Of a stretch of 64,000 nt of DNA, positions 40,363-49,014 are shown in pieces. Position 1 is the first letter of the stretch. Every line of letters begins with the position of its first letter. Location: the NCBI RefSeq assembly GCF_030373445.1, contig NZ_JAUCYU010000002.1, forward strand, positions 248,001-312,000. The letters run 5' to 3'. The notes below the pieces were generated by a model that was not told the DNA's origin, searched no databases, and worked only from the letters and a program-made list of their open reading frames with translations. The stretch is from Roseovarius sp. (GTDB taxonomy: Bacteria; Pseudomonadota; Alphaproteobacteria; Rhodobacterales; Rhodobacteraceae). A program made the position numbers and the translations under genes.

Positions 40363-40536
40363 CGCACGCGACCTTAGCGGTCATGCAGGCGGGCGCCACG
40401 CGGTGCCCGCCTTTGTCGCGCCTGCAGAGGCCCGAGCGGAAAATGGCGCATTTGCAACACTTGTGACACGGCAAGGGAACCGTGGCCGCGCCGATCTCGT
40501 TAACATGGGTAGTTTTTGTCCGAAAGGAATGGACCC

Positions 40537-40866
40537 ATGTCAAACCAGACCGACCATAGTACCAACCACGATCGTGACCACACCTATATCGAACGCACCG
40601 AGAAGCGCGGCGGCGGCGGCGGCACCGGTATTGCCCTGCTCGTCGGCGGACTCGTCGTTGCCGTGGGCGTACTGTTCTGGGCCATCTACGGCGGTTTTGA
40701 GGGCAGCGCGACCGGCGGCAGCACCGTCGACGTCAACGTCGAAGGCAGCGAAAGCGCCGTCGACGATGCAGCAGGCGCGGTCGAAGACGCGGCCGGCGCC
40801 GTCGAGGATGCCGCCGACGACACCGCTGGCGCGGCCGAAGAAGCAGCGGACGACGCCGCAAACTAA
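40537..40866 (+). CDS. Small single-pass membrane protein with Ala/Asp repeat tail, second of three
   Basis: Not recognised. A 109-residue protein: a His/Asp-rich N-terminus (HSTNHDRDHTYIERTEKR), a GGGGG linker, one helix (GIALLVGGLVVAVGVLFWAIYG, about 31-52) and a tail built of AAGAVEDAA-type repeats with Ala, Asp and Glu (about 75-109), probably helical and very acidic. GAAAGGA precedes the ATG at 40537 by 8 bases. The N-terminal half resembles small membrane proteins seen in several alphaproteobacteria, but I know no function. Confidence 0.75.
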   Translation: MSNQTDHSTNHDRDHTYIERTEKRGGGGGTGIALLVGGLVVAVGVLFWAIYGGFEGSATGGSTVDVNVEGSESAVDDAAGAVEDAAGAVEDAADDTAGAAEEAADDAAN

Positions 40867-41079
40867 CCACATTCCAACCAGTATTACGGCAAGGAAGCCG
40901 CGTCCCTCCGGGCGCGGCTTTCCCGTGCGGGCTGCCCTTTGCGCAACAGCGGAAACCGGCCTACTGGACCCCCTCCCATACGCGGCCCTTCGCACGGATC
41001 GGCCGGGGATTTCCGCTCATTCTTCCGCCGCTTCCGATGCCGGGGCATGGTTCCTGTCACCGAAACAGGAGGAATGCCC

Positions 41080-41307
41080 ATGTCCTATGAATGGCAAAGA
41101 TCGAGCAACATGCCCGACTTCACCCGCAGCGGCAACGATGTCGCCACCGGCGGCGGTCGGCTCACCGTCCTCGTCGTCGTGCTCGCGATACTCGGCGCGC
41201 TGGTGCTCTTCAGCGCGTTCAGCTACGCCCCCACGGGCACCGAGAACGGGGCCAGCGCACCTGCTGCCGTCGACGGTGCAACCGGCACCGGCACAACGAC
41301 CGACTGA
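41080..41307 (+). CDS. Small single-pass membrane protein, third of three
   Basis: Not recognised. A 75-residue protein: N-terminus SYEWQRSSNMPDFTRSGNDV, one helix (LTVLVVVLAILGALVLFSAF, about 30-49) and a Gly/Ala/Thr-rich tail ending in TGTGTTTD. AGGAGGA lies 6 bases before the ATG at 41080; an in-frame ATG at 41074 touches that site and is less likely. Same architecture as the two preceding genes. It lies 108 bases before soxD. Confidence 0.72.
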   Translation: MSYEWQRSSNMPDFTRSGNDVATGGGRLTVLVVVLAILGALVLFSAFSYAPTGTENGASAPAAVDGATGTGTTTD

Positions 41308-41415
41308 CGACCTGACGACCGAATTTCCGGGCGGGTGCCTCGCGGCGCCCGCCCTTTTTGTGCGCCACGCACATCTCATTCCCCACAACCCAACTCAAGA
41401 ACGGTGGAGACGCGC

Positions 41416-41745
41416 ATGCTGATCCTTGAATGCCCCTATTGCGGCGTCAAAGGCGAGGAGACCGAGTTCGCCGGCGGCGGCGAAGCGCACCTGAAGCGCT
41501 TCGGTCCGGGCTCGTCGGATGACGAGTTCCACGGCTACCTCTTCTCGAAAGTGAACCCCAAGGGTGTTCACTTCGAACGCTGGCGTCACGCCCACGGCTG
41601 CGGCAAGTGGTTCCACGCCGCCCGCGACACCATCACGCTCGAGGTCTACGGCACCTATCCCGCCCAGACCACCGAGCCGCCGAAAGACATCAAGGACAAG
41701 ATCTCGGCCAAACGGCCGGGCTGGAGCTGGAGAGAGTTCGCATGA
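41416..41745 (+). CDS. soxD: Sarcosine oxidase delta subunit
   Basis: A 109-residue subunit that holds a structural Zn in heterotetrameric sarcosine oxidase. C6 and C9 in ECPYCG, with H60 and C62 in HAHGCGKWF, match the Zn site. The family segments DDEFHGYLF and DTITLEVYGTY are present. The ATG follows GGTGGAGACGCGC. Its stop overlaps the soxA start by 4 bases (ATGA), so it is coupled to soxA. Confidence 0.95.
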   Translation: MLILECPYCGVKGEETEFAGGGEAHLKRFGPGSSDDEFHGYLFSKVNPKGVHFERWRHAHGCGKWFHAARDTITLEVYGTYPAQTTEPPKDIKDKISAKRPGWSWREFA

Positions 41746-44700
41746 GCACGCGCCTTGCCACCGGCGGGCGGCTTCTGGACAAGAGCCAACCGCTGAATTT
41801 CACCTTCAACGGCAAGCAGCTGCGCGGCGTCGCGGGCGACACGCTCGCTTCGGCCCTGCTGGCCAACGACCAGATGCTGGTCGGGCGGTCCTTCAAGTAC
41901 CACCGCCCCCGCGGCATCGTCGCCTCCGGTGTCGAAGAGCCCAACGCGCTCTTCAACATGGGCAAGGGCGCCGATTTCGAGCCCAACCAGCGCGCCACCA
42001 CGACCGAGCTGTTCGACGGCCTCACCGTCGAAAGCCAGAACCACTGGCCCAGCCTCGAGTTCGACGTGGGCGAGATCAACTCCAAGCTTTTCTCGCGCTT
42101 CCTGCCGGCGGGCTTCTACTACAAGATGTTCATGCATCCCCGCCCGCTCTGGAAACATGTCTACGAACCCTTCATCCGCCAGTCGGCCGGCTTGGGCCGC
42201 GCGCCCAAGGGCGGCGACAACGACACCTACGAGCATTTCTACGCCTTCGTCGACGTCGCCGTAATCGGCGGCGGCGTGGCGGGCCTTCAGGCGGCGAAAG
42301 CCGCGGCCGAGGCCGGCGCCCGTGTCCTCGTCATGGAACAGACCGCCCATTGGGGTGGCCGCTCGCCCGTCGATGGCGGCGAGGTCGACGGCCAGCCTGT
42401 GGATAAGTTCGTGGACGAAACTGTCGCGGCCCTCCAGGGTATGGAAAACGTGACCCTGCGCACCCGGATGATGGGGGCAGGGGTCTACGACCACGGCTAC
42501 GTGCTGGGCTACGAGCGCGTGACCGACCACAAGCCCGGTACGCCCGGCCCCCGCCACCGCCTCTGGCGGATCCGTGCGGGGCAGGTCATCACCGCCACCG
42601 GCGCCCTCGAACGCCCGCTCAGCTTCGCCGGAAACGACATTCCCGGCGTCATGCTGGCTTCCGCCGTGCGCGATTACGCGGTCGATTACGGGGTCTCCGT
42701 GGGCGACCGCACCGTCGTGGTCACCAACAACGACGACGCCTATCGCACCGCGATCACCCTTAAAAACCTCGGCCTCGACGTGCCCGTCATCCTCGACGCC
42801 CGCGCCGAGGGCGGCAGCGCCCTGGCCCAGAAGGCGCGCACCATGGGCATCCGGGTCGAGAACGGCAAGGCCATCGCCAAGGTCAAGGGCGGCAAGCGCG
42901 TCGAAGCCGTCGAGATCTGCGCCCAGGCCGGTGAAGGCGCCGTGCTGGAAGAGATCAAGTGCGACGCCGTCGCCATGTCCGGCGGCTGGTCGCCGGTCGT
43001 GCACCTGTGGTCCCATTGCGGCGGCAAGCTGCTCTGGGACGAGGCGCAGGCCTGCTTCCGCCCGGATGTGGATAAAGCCCCGACCGGTGACGCCGGGGAA
43101 CCCTTCGTCATCGCCGCCGGCGCCGCCAATGGCGAGCTCTCGCTGGCCGGTATCCTCACCGACGCCCATGCCGCCGGCAAGGCCGCGGCCAGGGCCCTCG
43201 GCCACGAACCCGCCGCCACCGACGCGCCGAAAGCCGCCACCATCGGCGAAGCGCCGATCCAGCCGGTCTGGCTCATGCCGCAGGGCGCCAAGATCCAGCT
43301 CCGCATGAAATCCTGGCTCGACTACCAGAACGACGTGAAGGTCTCCGACGTGCAGCTCGCCGCCCGCGAAGGCTTCGAGAGCGTCGAACACGCCAAGCGC
43401 TACACCACGCTCGGCATGGCCACCGACCAGGGGAAACTGAGCAACATCAACGGCCTCGCGATCCTGTCCGACTCCCTCGGCCAGCCCATCCCGCAGACCG
43501 GCACCACCACCTTCCGCCCGCCCTATACGCCGATCTCCATGTCGGCCATCGCGGGCGAGGCAAAGGGCGAGCTCTTCCAGCCCCTGCGCAAGACGCCGAT
43601 GTATGAATGGCACGCCGCCAACAATGCCGATTTCGAACCCGTCGGCCAATGGCGCCGCGCCTACAGCTACCCCAAACCGGGTGAAACCCGCCACGATGCC
43701 GTCAACCGAGAGATCAAACAGGTCCGCGACAGCCTCGGCCTGCTCGACGCCTCGACGCTCGGCAAGCTGATCGTCAAGGGGCCGGATGCGGGCCGCTTCC
43801 TCGACATGCTCTACACCAACATGATGAGCACGCTGAAACCGGGGCGCTGCCGCTACGGCCTGATGTGCAACGAGAACGGCTTCCTGATGGATGACGGCGT
43901 TGTCGCCCGGCTCGATGAGGACACGTTCCTCTGCCACACCACCACCGGCGGGGCCGAGTCGATCCATGGCCACATGGAAGAATGGCTCCAGACCGAATGG
44001 TGGGACTGGAAAGTCTACGTCGCCAACGTGACCGAGCAATACGCCCAGATCGGCATCGCCGGCCCCAACTCCCGCAAGGCGCTTGAAAAGCTCACCGATG
44101 ATGATGTCAGCGCCGAGGCCCTGACATTCATGGGCTGGAAGGACATCACCGTCGCGGGCGTCCCGGTGCGCTGCTACCGTATCTCCTTCGCGGGCGAGCT
44201 GTCCTTCGAACTGGCAATACCGGCCTCCCACGGCCGCGCCGTCTGGGACGCGCTGATGGAGGCAGGGGCCGAGTTCGGCGTCATGCCCTACGGCACCGAG
44301 GCGATGCACGTCATGCGCGCCGAGAAGGGTTTCATCATGATCGGCGACGAGACCGACGGCACCGTGATCCCGCAGGATCTCGGCCTCGACTGGGCGATCT
44401 CGAAGAAGAAAGAGGACTACCTCGGCAAGCGCGCCCAGGAACGCAAGCACATGGCCGACCCGAAGCGCTGGAAACTCGTCGGGCTGGAAACCACCGATGG
44501 CGGCGTCCTGCCCGACGGGGCCTATGCCACTGCCGAGGGCACCAACGCCAACGGCCAGCGCAAGACCCAAGGCCGCGTCACCTCGACCTACCACTCGCCC
44601 ACGCTGGGCCGCGGCATCGCCATGGGCCTCGTGCTCGACGGCCCCGACCGCATGGGCGAGGTGATCGAGTTCCCGAAACTCGACGGCACCGTGATGACGG

Positions 44701-44756
44701 CGAAAATCGTCGATCCCATCTTCTACGACAAGGACGGGGAGAAGCAGAATGTCTGA
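41742..44756 (+). CDS. soxA: Sarcosine oxidase alpha subunit
   Basis: A 1004-residue subunit, normal length. In order: an N-terminal ferredoxin-like domain (LNFTFNGKQLRGVAGDTLAS, then FKYHRPRGIV, about 15-100), an NAD-binding Rossmann domain (VAVIGGGVAGLQAAKAAAEAG, about residue 170), a middle domain, and a C-terminal aminomethyltransferase (GcvT-like) domain from about 600, where tetrahydrofolate collects the formaldehyde-level carbon as 5,10-methylene-THF. It overlaps soxD by 4 bases and soxG by 8. Functional coupling with SoxB, SoxD and SoxG is standard. Confidence 0.96.
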   Translation: MSTRLATGGRLLDKSQPLNFTFNGKQLRGVAGDTLASALLANDQMLVGRSFKYHRPRGIVASGVEEPNALFNMGKGADFEPNQRATTTELFDGLTVESQNHWPSLEFDVGEINSKLFSRFLPAGFYYKMFMHPRPLWKHVYEPFIRQSAGLGRAPKGGDNDTYEHFYAFVDVAVIGGGVAGLQAAKAAAEAGARVLVMEQTAHWGGRSPVDGGEVDGQPVDKFVDETVAALQGMENVTLRTRMMGAGVYDHGYVLGYERVTDHKPGTPGPRHRLWRIRAGQVITATGALERPLSFAGNDIPGVMLASAVRDYAVDYGVSVGDRTVVVTNNDDAYRTAITLKNLGLDVPVILDARAEGGSALAQKARTMGIRVENGKAIAKVKGGKRVEAVEICAQAGEGAVLEEIKCDAVAMSGGWSPVVHLWSHCGGKLLWDEAQACFRPDVDKAPTGDAGEPFVIAAGAANGELSLAGILTDAHAAGKAAARALGHEPAATDAPKAATIGEAPIQPVWLMPQGAKIQLRMKSWLDYQNDVKVSDVQLAAREGFESVEHAKRYTTLGMATDQGKLSNINGLAILSDSLGQPIPQTGTTTFRPPYTPISMSAIAGEAKGELFQPLRKTPMYEWHAANNADFEPVGQWRRAYSYPKPGETRHDAVNREIKQVRDSLGLLDASTLGKLIVKGPDAGRFLDMLYTNMMSTLKPGRCRYGLMCNENGFLMDDGVVARLDEDTFLCHTTTGGAESIHGHMEEWLQTEWWDWKVYVANVTEQYAQIGIAGPNSRKALEKLTDDDVSAEALTFMGWKDITVAGVPVRCYRISFAGELSFELAIPASHGRAVWDALMEAGAEFGVMPYGTEAMHVMRAEKGFIMIGDETDGTVIPQDLGLDWAISKKKEDYLGKRAQERKHMADPKRWKLVGLETTDGGVLPDGAYATAEGTNANGQRKTQGRVTSTYHSPTLGRGIAMGLVLDGPDRMGEVIEFPKLDGTVMTAKIVDPIFYDKDGEKQNV

Positions 44757-45318
44757 CGCAGTCAGCGCGCTCAAGGGCGCATCCTTTGACGGCACGGTCA
44801 CCGTCCGCGACGCAGGGCTTCAGGGCATGATCACCCTGCGCGGAGATCAGGGCTCGGCCAAGATGACCAAGGCTGTGAAAGACGCAACCGGCGCCGCCAA
44901 GCCCGGCCAGCGCGAAATTACCTCGAGCGGCGACAGTGGCGCGGCATGGATGTCGCCGGACGAGCTGCTGGTCATGGTGCCTTACGACAGCGCCACCGAA
45001 GCCCTGACGAAGATCGACACCGCGCTCAAGGGCGAGCACTATCTCGCCGTCAACGTCTCCGACGCCCGCGCCATGTTCGAGATCAGCGGGGCAGGGGTGC
45101 GCGAGGTGATCGCCAAGCTCTGCCCGGTCGACATGTCGCCCGGCGCCTTCGAACCGGGCTCGATCCGGCGCACCCGGATGGCTCAGGTCGCCGCGGCCAT
45201 CTGGATGACCGAGGCGGGCACGATCCGCATCGTCTGCTTCCGCTCTGTCGCCGAATACGTCTACGGCCTGCTTTGCGACGCGGCCGAGCCGGGCGGCGAG
45301 GTGGGCTACTTCGCCTGA
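44749..45318 (+). CDS. soxG: Sarcosine oxidase gamma subunit
   Basis: A 189-residue GcvT-like small subunit. VSALKGASFDGTVTVRDAGL begins the protein, LAVNVSDARAMFEISGAGVREVIAKL is the folate-fold core, and PVDMSPGAFEPGSIRRTRMAQVAAAIW the family signature. The start overlaps soxA by 8 bases. It ends the operon; a hairpin follows. No glyA or purU gene follows here, although these often accompany sox genes. Confidence 0.93.
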   Translation: MSDAVSALKGASFDGTVTVRDAGLQGMITLRGDQGSAKMTKAVKDATGAAKPGQREITSSGDSGAAWMSPDELLVMVPYDSATEALTKIDTALKGEHYLAVNVSDARAMFEISGAGVREVIAKLCPVDMSPGAFEPGSIRRTRMAQVAAAIWMTEAGTIRIVCFRSVAEYVYGLLCDAAEPGGEVGYFA

Positions 45319-45352
45319 CCTGCCCCGCAGCGGGCAACACGCAACGATAGAA

Positions 45353-45390
45353 GGGGGGCGGCGCCATCGGCGGCCGCCCTCCGCCGTTTT
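45353..45390 (+). terminator. candidate terminator after soxG
   Basis: GGGCGGC (45356-45362) pairs with GCCGCCC (45373-45379) over a 10-base loop, followed by TCCGCCGTTTT. The T run is short and offset, so termination may be partial. Confidence 0.5.
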
Positions 45391-45472
45391 CGAAAGTTAC
45401 GCCTTGACGTCACTGCCCCCCCGATCACATGTAATGCCACAGGTTAAACGCAATAAGCACAAGAGGTCCGAT

Positions 45473-46072
45473 ATGGCTTTTGAACTTCCCGATCTTCCTT
45501 ACGCTCACGACGCGCTGGCTGGCAGCGGCATGTCGAAGGAAACGCTGGAGTATCACCACGACATTCACCACAAGGCTTATGTCGACAACGGCAACAAGGC
45601 CATTTCCGGGACCGAGTGGGAAGGCAAATCCGCCGAAGAGATCATCAAGGGCACCTATGACCCGAAGGCCGTGGCTCAGTCGGGGATCTTCAACAACGCC
45701 TCGCAATACTGGAACCACAACCAGTTCTGGGAAATGATGGCGCCGGGCGGCACCGGCATGCCGGGCGAGCTCGAGAACGCGCTGAAGGAATCGTTCGGCT
45801 CGGTCGACAAGTTCAAGGAAGAATTCGCCGCCGCCGGCGCGGGCCAGTTCGGCTCGGGCTGGGCATGGCTGGTGAAGGACACCGATGGCAGCCTCAAGGT
45901 CACCAAGACCGAGAACGGCGTCAACCCGCTCTGCTTCAACCAGACCGCGCTTCTGGGCTGCGATGTGTGGGAGCATTCCTATTACATCGACTTCCGCAAC
46001 AAGCGCCCGGCTTACCTGCAGAACTTCCTCGACAACCTGGTGAACTGGGAAAACGTCGCAGGCCGCATGTAA
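45473..46072 (+). CDS. sodB: Iron superoxide dismutase
   Basis: Detoxifies superoxide to O2 and H2O2 in the cytoplasm. The 199-residue Fe/Mn SOD has metal ligands H28, H82 (NASQYWNHNQFW), D164 and H168 (DVWEHSYYIDF). Q78 in the ASQYW segment is the FeSOD-type position of the metal-gating Gln; the position where MnSOD carries Gln is Gly here (TENGVNPL), so iron is favoured. The start ATG follows AGAGGTCC. It stands alone with its own terminator. Sarcosine oxidase next door makes H2O2, not superoxide, so adjacency need not be functional. Confidence 0.95.
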   Translation: MAFELPDLPYAHDALAGSGMSKETLEYHHDIHHKAYVDNGNKAISGTEWEGKSAEEIIKGTYDPKAVAQSGIFNNASQYWNHNQFWEMMAPGGTGMPGELENALKESFGSVDKFKEEFAAAGAGQFGSGWAWLVKDTDGSLKVTKTENGVNPLCFNQTALLGCDVWEHSYYIDFRNKRPAYLQNFLDNLVNWENVAGRM

Positions 46073-46094
46073 GCCAGGCCCGTACCATTCCAGC

Positions 46095-46130
46095 GAAAGG
46101 CCCCGTCATCCGGCGGGGCCTTTCTGCGTC
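46095..46130 (+). terminator. Rho-independent terminator of sodB
   Basis: GAAAGGCCCCG (46095-46105) and CGGGGCCTTTC (46114-46124) form an 11-base perfect stem with an 8-base loop, 22 bases after the sodB stop. The T residues lie at the end of the stem. Confidence 0.8.
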
Positions 46131-46244
46131 TTGCGGGCGCGTATCTGCCCGCGCCCCGGTGACAGGACGGCCAAGGATGATCTATTCCTGAAGCGGTGCA
46201 GGCCCCGCAGCTTGCCAACCTGAAGGCCGCCGAAAGGGCAGCAC

Positions 46245-46643
46245 ATGCAAATCGTCTCGGTCCTCAAGGGCTGCCTCGCCGCTTACGCTGTCGGCGTCCT
46301 GTTCAACTGGGGCGGACAGCTATTGTCCACGGCGCATCGGCCGGGCCGGTCTCTCGATCCATGGAACGACCTCTGGTTCTCTGCCGTCTTCGGCGCGATC
46401 CTGGCCCTGCCGATGACCCTGCTCGTCCTCCTCATCTGGTACCTTCTGGCACGCCGGTCCAAGACCGTGACCTACCGCGATGCCCTCGCATCTGGCGCCG
46501 CCGGCACGGGCCTTGCCTTCTGGGCCGTGGGCAACCCGCTCCCCTGGCTGCTCGTGGGGCTCGCGCTCGGCGCGGCGTTCGGGGCCGCATTCTGGCTCAC
46601 GGCATTCGGCCGCCGACGGCAGGTCACGCTCACCCTGCGCTAG
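46245..46643 (+). CDS. Hypothetical four-helix membrane protein
   Basis: Not recognised. A 132-residue protein with about four hydrophobic segments: VSVLKGCLAAYAVGVLFNWG, LWFSAVFGAILALPMTLLVLLIWYLLA (split in two by eye as one long helix), GAAGTGLAFWAVGN and WLLVGLALGAAFGAAFWLTAF. It ends in a basic tail. CGAAAGGGC lies upstream of the ATG. It is followed by a small charged protein gene and a host-attachment-family gene on the same strand, possibly one unit. Confidence 0.6.
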   Translation: MQIVSVLKGCLAAYAVGVLFNWGGQLLSTAHRPGRSLDPWNDLWFSAVFGAILALPMTLLVLLIWYLLARRSKTVTYRDALASGAAGTGLAFWAVGNPLPWLLVGLALGAAFGAAFWLTAFGRRRQVTLTLR

Positions 46644-46729
46644 TGCCGCCTTGCCCCGGCGTCGCCTCCGGAACCCGCGCTTTGCCTGTGCGTTTTGTTC
46701 TCGAAGACCAAGGAAAAGGAGGCGCCCAA

Positions 46730-46951
46730 ATGGCCGAGCGCAAGAGATCCAAGGACGGCAGCCGCGACAGCGACGAATTCGTCGACAACTCCACCGAACA
46801 GCCCGACCAGGAAGGCCGGGGCGGCGGCACGCTGACCCGCAAGATCGGCACCCGTGACGAGGAGAAGCGCGCCAAGGAGAAACCCGCCGGTGCGACCCGG
46901 GTCACCGGCGCCGACGAGCGCGACCACGGATCGGACAGAGGAGACGAATGA
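46730..46951 (+). CDS. Small highly charged hydrophilic protein
   Basis: Not recognised. A 73-residue protein with no hydrophobic segment, rich in Arg, Asp, Glu, Lys and Gly (AERKRSKDGSRDSDEF; RKIGTRDEEKRAKEKPAG), probably disordered. GAAAAGGAGG precedes the ATG by 7 bases, one of the strongest ribosome sites here. It ends 1 base before the next gene, implying co-translation. Charged disordered miniproteins of this type can be stress protectants; that is a guess. Confidence 0.68.
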   Translation: MAERKRSKDGSRDSDEFVDNSTEQPDQEGRGGGTLTRKIGTRDEEKRAKEKPAGATRVTGADERDHGSDRGDE

Positions 46952-46952
46952 C

Positions 46953-47411
46953 ATGAGCACGCTGACCCACGGCACCTGGGTGCTGATCGCCGACGGCGAA
47001 AAGGCCCTCTTCCTGCGCAACGACCTCGACGAGAAGGACCCCGACCTGAACGTCATCCGCATCGAGGAACAGGAAAACCCCGCCGACTCGGAGCAGGGCA
47101 CCGACAAGCCCGGCCGGATGCAGGACACCGGCGTACAGCAGCTTTCCTCCATGCAGGAAACAGACTGGCACCAGCTTGCCAAGGACCGCTTTGCCGACGA
47201 CCTGGCCGAGCTTCTCTACAAGTACGCCCACAAGAACGCCTTCGAGCGGATCGTCCTGATAGCCCCGCCGCGTGTTCTGGGTGAACTGCGCGACAAGATG
47301 CACAAGGAGGTCTCCTCCCGCGTCGTCGCCGACATGCCGAAGGACCTGACCAACCACCCGCTCGACAAGGTGGAAAAGCTGCTCAAGGCCGAGCTCGACC
47401 CCACGGCCTGA
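46953..47411 (+). CDS. Host-attachment family protein (baeRF/AtsC-like)
   Basis: A 152-residue protein of the family named for a plant-attachment gene in Agrobacterium and related to the bacterial archaeo-eukaryotic release-factor (baeRF) fold. WVLIADGEKALFLRND begins the domain, LAELLYKYAHKNAFERIVLIAPPRVLGELRDKM is the core, and ADMPKDLTNHPLDKVEKLL the end. A role at the ribosome or in stress response is more likely than direct attachment, but unproven. AGAGGAGA lies upstream. It follows the small charged protein with a 1-base gap. Confidence 0.82.
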   Translation: MSTLTHGTWVLIADGEKALFLRNDLDEKDPDLNVIRIEEQENPADSEQGTDKPGRMQDTGVQQLSSMQETDWHQLAKDRFADDLAELLYKYAHKNAFERIVLIAPPRVLGELRDKMHKEVSSRVVADMPKDLTNHPLDKVEKLLKAELDPTA

Positions 47412-47504
47412 CACCGGCCCCCGCACCGGTTCGCCAGAACCGGCTTGTCTTCCGCGCCGTCCTGCGTCAGCAAGGCGGCGCGGGCAGGCAAGGCGAGGGG
47501 CACC

Positions 47505-48401
47505 ATGACAGACAGCGGCAAGGGCATTGCGGCAATGGTCTCCGCCTGCACGATCTGGGGACTGGCACCGCTTTTCTACAAGTTGCTGACCCACGTGCCC
47601 CCCTTCGAGGTCCTGGCCCACCGCACGCTGTGGTCGCTTGTCTTCTTCGCCGGCGTCCTGACCGCTCAGCGCCGCCTTCACGTTCTTCGGCAGGCCGTTT
47701 CGAACCGGCGCGACCTCGCGATCCTTGCCTTCGCCGCACTGATGATCTCCAGCAACTGGCTGATCTTCATCACCTCCATCCAGATCGAACATGCGATCGA
47801 GGCCTCGCTCGGCTATTACACCTTCCCGCTCGCCTCGGTCCTGATGGGCGCGATCTTCTTTCGCGAACGGCTCGGCCGGGCCCAGGCGCTTGCCGTCGCT
47901 TTGGCCGGCCTCGCGGTCGTGGTTCTGGCCGCAGGCTACGGAGCCGCACCGTGGATCCCGCTGATGGTCGCCATAACTTTCGCCCTCTACGGCGTTGCCA
48001 AGAAATGGCTCAGCATCGGCCCCGTCGTCTCGGTCACCGCCGAGGTGCTGCTGCTTTCCCCCATCGCGCTGGCGATCCTCTGGCTGGCCCACCGCGCGGG
48101 GACCGGCCATTTCGCCGCCGAGACCTCCACCACGCTCCTGCTGATGCTTTCAGGGCCGCTCACCGGCCTGCCGCTCATCCTTTTCAGCTACGCCGCGCGC
48201 CGCCTGACGCTCGCCACCGTCGGCGTGCTGCAATACATCAACCCCAGCCTGCAATTCCTCTGCGCCACGCTGGTCTTCCGCGAACTCTTCAGCTTGTGGC
48301 ACGCCATCGCCTTTGCCCTGATCTGGACCGCGCTGGCGATCTACACCACCGCCATATGGCGTCAGGACAGGGCCGCCCGAAGGGTGCCGCCCAGCGTTTG
48401 A
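47505..48401 (+). CDS. rarD: EamA-family transporter RarD
   Basis: A 298-residue, ten-helix drug/metabolite transporter. GIAAMVSACTIWGLAPLFYKLL with FEVLAHRTLWSLVFF is the RarD-type first repeat, and the second EamA repeat begins near PLMVAITFALYGVAKKWL. RarD proteins are tied to chloramphenicol sensitivity; the natural substrate is unknown. The ATG at 47505 follows GAGGGG. Its 3' end overlaps that of the convergent LOG-family gene by 40 bases. Confidence 0.88.
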   Translation: MTDSGKGIAAMVSACTIWGLAPLFYKLLTHVPPFEVLAHRTLWSLVFFAGVLTAQRRLHVLRQAVSNRRDLAILAFAALMISSNWLIFITSIQIEHAIEASLGYYTFPLASVLMGAIFFRERLGRAQALAVALAGLAVVVLAAGYGAAPWIPLMVAITFALYGVAKKWLSIGPVVSVTAEVLLLSPIALAILWLAHRAGTGHFAAETSTTLLLMLSGPLTGLPLILFSYAARRLTLATVGVLQYINPSLQFLCATLVFRELFSLWHAIAFALIWTALAIYTTAIWRQDRAARRVPPSV

Positions 48402-48913
48402 ACATCCTCGCAGACGGTGATGAACCCGCGGATCGACTCGTCGGCGAAACCTTCCGCGATCACGTGATCGATGAGCGCGGTCAGTGGCGTCCAGTACCCG
48501 TCGGTATTGAGAAGCACCACGGGCTTGTCATGCAGGCCCAGCTGCCGCCATGTCAGCACCTCGAAGAACTCGTCCAGCGATCCGGCGCCGCCCGGCAGTA
48601 CCACGATCGCGTCGCAATTCATGAACATCACCTTCTTGCGCTCGTGCATCGTCTCGGTCACGACATAGCGGGTCAGGTCGGTCTTCCCCACTTCCCAGCG
48701 TACCAGGTGCTCGGGGATCACGCCGAAGGTCTCGCCGCCCGCAGCCTGCGCCGCCCGGGCCACGGCGCCCATCAGGCCCACGTCGCCCGCCCCGTAAACC
48801 AGCCGCCAGCCTTCCCCGGCAATCCACCGTCCCAGCGCCGTCGCCTCGGCCTCGTAACGGGGGTTCGCCCCCGCACGTGAGCCGCAAAAGACACAGACCG
48901 AGCGAACCGCCAT
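48362..48913 (-). CDS. LOG-family protein (nucleoside 5'-monophosphate phosphoribohydrolase type)
   Basis: A 183-residue Rossmann-fold protein. VCVFCGSRAGANPRYEAEA is the family start, ETMHERKKVMF carries the conserved Arg/Lys, and PGGAGSLDEFFEV is the PGGxGTxxE motif with Ser for Thr. LOG enzymes release cytokinin bases from nucleotide precursors, while many bacterial members hydrolyse AMP/GMP-type nucleotides. The biological role here is uncertain. It ends 40 bases inside rarD on the other strand. Confidence 0.88.
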   Translation of the reverse strand: MAVRSVCVFCGSRAGANPRYEAEATALGRWIAGEGWRLVYGAGDVGLMGAVARAAQAAGGETFGVIPEHLVRWEVGKTDLTRYVVTETMHERKKVMFMNCDAIVVLPGGAGSLDEFFEVLTWRQLGLHDKPVVLLNTDGYWTPLTALIDHVIAEGFADESIRGFITVCEDVQTLGGTLRAALS

Positions 48914-49014
48914 GAAATCACCGCAAATTGCAAAAGGGTTGTTTTGACCCTAGATAGCTGTGTTGATATTCTCCGGCAACCATGTGGCGCATGGCCTGGG
49001 GCGGAAGGAACCGG

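Noticed and set aside
41655-44801. A 1048-residue open frame on the minus strand opposite soxA
   Set aside because: It is the GC-rich antisense shadow of soxA. Composition is low in aromatic residues and lacks any domain, and soxA has complete family motifs.
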